From an uncultured Hymenobacter sp. (GTDB lineage Bacteria > Bacteroidota > Bacteroidia > Cytophagales > Hymenobacteraceae): DNA of 5,676 bases. Under the pieces are notes generated by a model, which saw only the letters and a list, made by a program, of their open reading frames with translations, was not told the DNA's origin and did no database searches. Both the position numbers and the translations under genes were made by a program. The stretch lies in assembly GCA_937871705.1 (NCBI GenBank), contig CALMOO010000631.1, positions 1 through 5,676 on the forward strand, written 5' to 3'. Below, in pieces: positions 4,270 to 5,676 of this stretch (position 1 is its first letter; every line of letters begins with the position of its first letter).

Positions 4270-5676
4270 GTGGTTCCTGCTTCTGCTGCGCGACGTTTTA
4301 GGGTATACTGGGGCTGGCTAGCGGTGTTGAGCGCCTTGCTCAGCTTTGGCGCCAGCTTTTTTGCTAGCCACTATGGCCAGCGACTAGGTGGGCCGGTGCA
4401 GCCGGGTAGAGCCCGCGTCGAGAACCTTGTGCGGCAGGCTACCGCCACCGCCCGTTATGAGGCCGGCCAGGTGCTGGCTGTTGGCCAGCAGCCAGGGCAG
4501 CTAAGCTTTACGCACCTGCTGCGCCAAAGAACCTACCCCGCCTTTCTCTTCGAGCAAGGCCGTTTGCGCGCCTGGTCGGCGGCGGGGCCGCTGCCTACGC
4601 CCACCGATGCAGCCGACCCTCGCCCCGAACGGCTAGCCAGCACCAGCCTGGGCGAGTTTGTGGTGGTGCGGCAAGCTGTTGGCACGCAGGTAGTATTGGT
4701 ATACGTGCCTCTGACGCAGCACTATGGTATTAGCAACCGCTACTTGCGCGCGGGCGATGGCCGAGCGCTGCTGCAAGGCTTGGATGTGCAGGTGTACGCC
4801 TCCGCCCGGACCGTTTTGGGGGCGGGTGAGCTAACAGTAATCAAGGAAATTGATGGCCGGCCGTTGTTTGTAGTGCAGTGGCTGCAAACCAGCTCGCTCA
4901 CTGGCCGCTACTTGCCGGTGCTGTTGCTAAGCTGGGGTATTCTGCTGTACCTGGCGGGGTGGGTGGCCTTAGCTTGGCGCTGGTGGCAGGCAGGGCGGGG
5001 CGGGGTAGCGGTGGCGGCGCTGGTGCTGCCGTTGGTGGCTTTGCGAGTGGTGTTGCTACAACTGGGCCTGCCGTATGTATTGCTGGAGCTGCCGCTGTTC
5101 GACCCGCGCGTGTACGCCGTGTCGAGTTGGGCGCCGTCGCTGGGCGACTTGCTGCTCAATGCTTTGCTGGTGCTGCTAGTAGCGGCCGGTATTTTGCTGC
5201 TAAGCCTGCACTACCGGTGGCGCACGCGCATCCAAATCGGCCGCCGCCTGGTCTGGAACCTGGGCCTAATGCTGATTTTTGGCTGGCTGCTGCTGCGGCT
5301 GCACAGCTACTACCACATGGCTTTCAGCAGCAGCCAACTAAACCTAGACATCACCCAAAGCATTCAAGTCACGGGTTTTCGGCTGGTGTTGGCGCTAGCG
5401 GTGGTGCTGCACACCACCGGCTACTTAGTGGTGCTACTGCTTATTACGCGGCTGCTGGGCCCTGGGCGCTACCTCGTGCACAAGCGCATGCTTTCGATGG
5501 GGGTAGCGGGGGTAGCGCTGGTAGCGCTAGAGCTGAGCGCGCTGCTCGGCTGGCACCTGCTGGGGCTGGTGGCGCTGGGCGCCGGCTACCTGGCGCTGGT
5601 GCGGGCGGCTGGCCCTGGGCGCATCGGGCGGCCCTACTTGGTGCTGCTCTTGCTGGGCCTGGGCGCAGCTACTGGG
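4270..5676 (+). CDS. Multi-pass membrane sensor, probably N-terminal part of a histidine kinase; 3' partial
   Basis: A frame open from 4213 to the window end, 469 codons from the proposed GTG at 4270. The start is uncertain: the first in-frame ATG is at 5269, inside helices, and GTG 4219 is an alternative that would put the second hairpin in coding sequence. GTG 4270 gives a short basic N-terminus (RRFR at 8-11) before helix 1 (about 12-32). Residues 35-212 look like an extracytoplasmic sensor domain. From about 214 onward at least seven hydrophobic segments follow (near 214-238, 246-270, 293-314, 328-346, 366-392, then two or three more to the edge). The strings LFDPRVYA (276-283), SLGDLLLN (290-297) and FSSSQLNLDI (352-361) recall a conserved block of large Bacteroidota sensor histidine kinases, in which HAMP and kinase domains follow. 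Those domains lie beyond the window, so the kinase call is inference from recall; a membrane protein is nearly certain. It is probably a unit separate from the oxidase operon. Confidence 0.65.
   Translation, partial: MVPASAARRFRVYWGWLAVLSALLSFGASFFASHYGQRLGGPVQPGRARVENLVRQATATARYEAGQVLAVGQQPGQLSFTHLLRQRTYPAFLFEQGRLRAWSAAGPLPTPTDAADPRPERLASTSLGEFVVVRQAVGTQVVLVYVPLTQHYGISNRYLRAGDGRALLQGLDVQVYASARTVLGAGELTVIKEIDGRPLFVVQWLQTSSLTGRYLPVLLLSWGILLYLAGWVALAWRWWQAGRGGVAVAALVLPLVALRVVLLQLGLPYVLLELPLFDPRVYAVSSWAPSLGDLLLNALLVLLVAAGILLLSLHYRWRTRIQIGRRLVWNLGLMLIFGWLLLRLHSYYHMAFSSSQLNLDITQSIQVTGFRLVLALAVVLHTTGYLVVLLLITRLLGPGRYLVHKRMLSMGVAGVALVALELSALLGWHLLGLVALGAGYLALVRAAGPGRIGRPYLVLLLLGLGAATG
5502..5528 (+). 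repeat. Three in-frame 9-base tandem units (Val-Ala-Gly/Leu)
   Basis: GGTAGCG recurs at 5502, 5511 and 5520 with an exact 9-base period, inside the kinase-like gene. The units encode VAG, VAL, VAL within a membrane helix. It is a short repeat that replication slippage could expand or shrink by three residues without changing the frame. Confidence 0.5.

Noticed and set aside
4908..5159. An 83-codon minus-strand frame, Ser/Thr/Pro-rich
   Set aside because: It lies opposite the clearly hydrophobic membrane-coding frame; low-complexity composition is what the antisense of Leu/Val/Ala codons gives.
1..5676. CRISPR array, tRNA, rRNA or insertion sequence
   Set aside because: No regularly spaced repeats, no cloverleaf or rRNA-like tract and no transposase frame or terminal inverted repeats were seen on reading through the window; a covariance-model search was not possible here.

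Overview
The window looks like chromosomal DNA of an aerobic Bacteroidota bacterium, most likely Cytophagales and close to Hymenobacter. The grounds are the gene order (heme o synthase, two subunit III genes, subunit IV, SCO-like, DUF420, CxxC miniprotein, DUF983), the near absence of Shine-Dalgarno sequences, the moderately high GC, and a membrane sensor N-terminus of a Bacteroidota histidine-kinase type. The genus is an inference from recall of family sequences, not a search.

Layout, all on the + strand. Positions 2-235 are the C-terminal end of ctaB (heme o synthase). Next come two paralogous cytochrome c oxidase subunit III genes (277-864 and 913-1686), subunit IV (1792-2148), a degenerate SCO1/SenC-like protein (2152-2850), a DUF420/CtaM-like membrane protein (2834-3409), a secreted or membrane-anchored CxxC miniprotein (3468-3722) and a DUF983 membrane protein with two CPxC motifs (3722-4123). 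The last four genes are packed tightly, and SCO/DUF420 and miniprotein/DUF983 overlap. After a 146-base gap with two terminator-like hairpins, a long open frame without an early ATG (GTG proposed at 4270) runs off the window end. It encodes the multi-pass sensory N-terminus of what is probably a histidine kinase. No gene-free stretch exceeds 300 bases.

Taken together, genes 1-8 form an operon for late structural subunits and maturation of an aa3-type heme-copper oxidase: heme o synthesis (ctaB), small membrane subunits (III, III', IV) and assembly factors (SCO-like, DUF420, CxxC protein, DUF983). The catalytic subunits I and II are not in the window and presumably lie upstream or elsewhere.

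Most worth a second look: the SCO-like protein has no cysteine at all, so it lacks the copper-binding CxxxC, while the small neighbours carry Cys pairs. The first subunit III copy lacks the conserved helix Glu that the second keeps. Two strong intercistronic hairpins follow the two subunit III genes. The kinase gene starts without ATG, directly behind a terminator-like hairpin.
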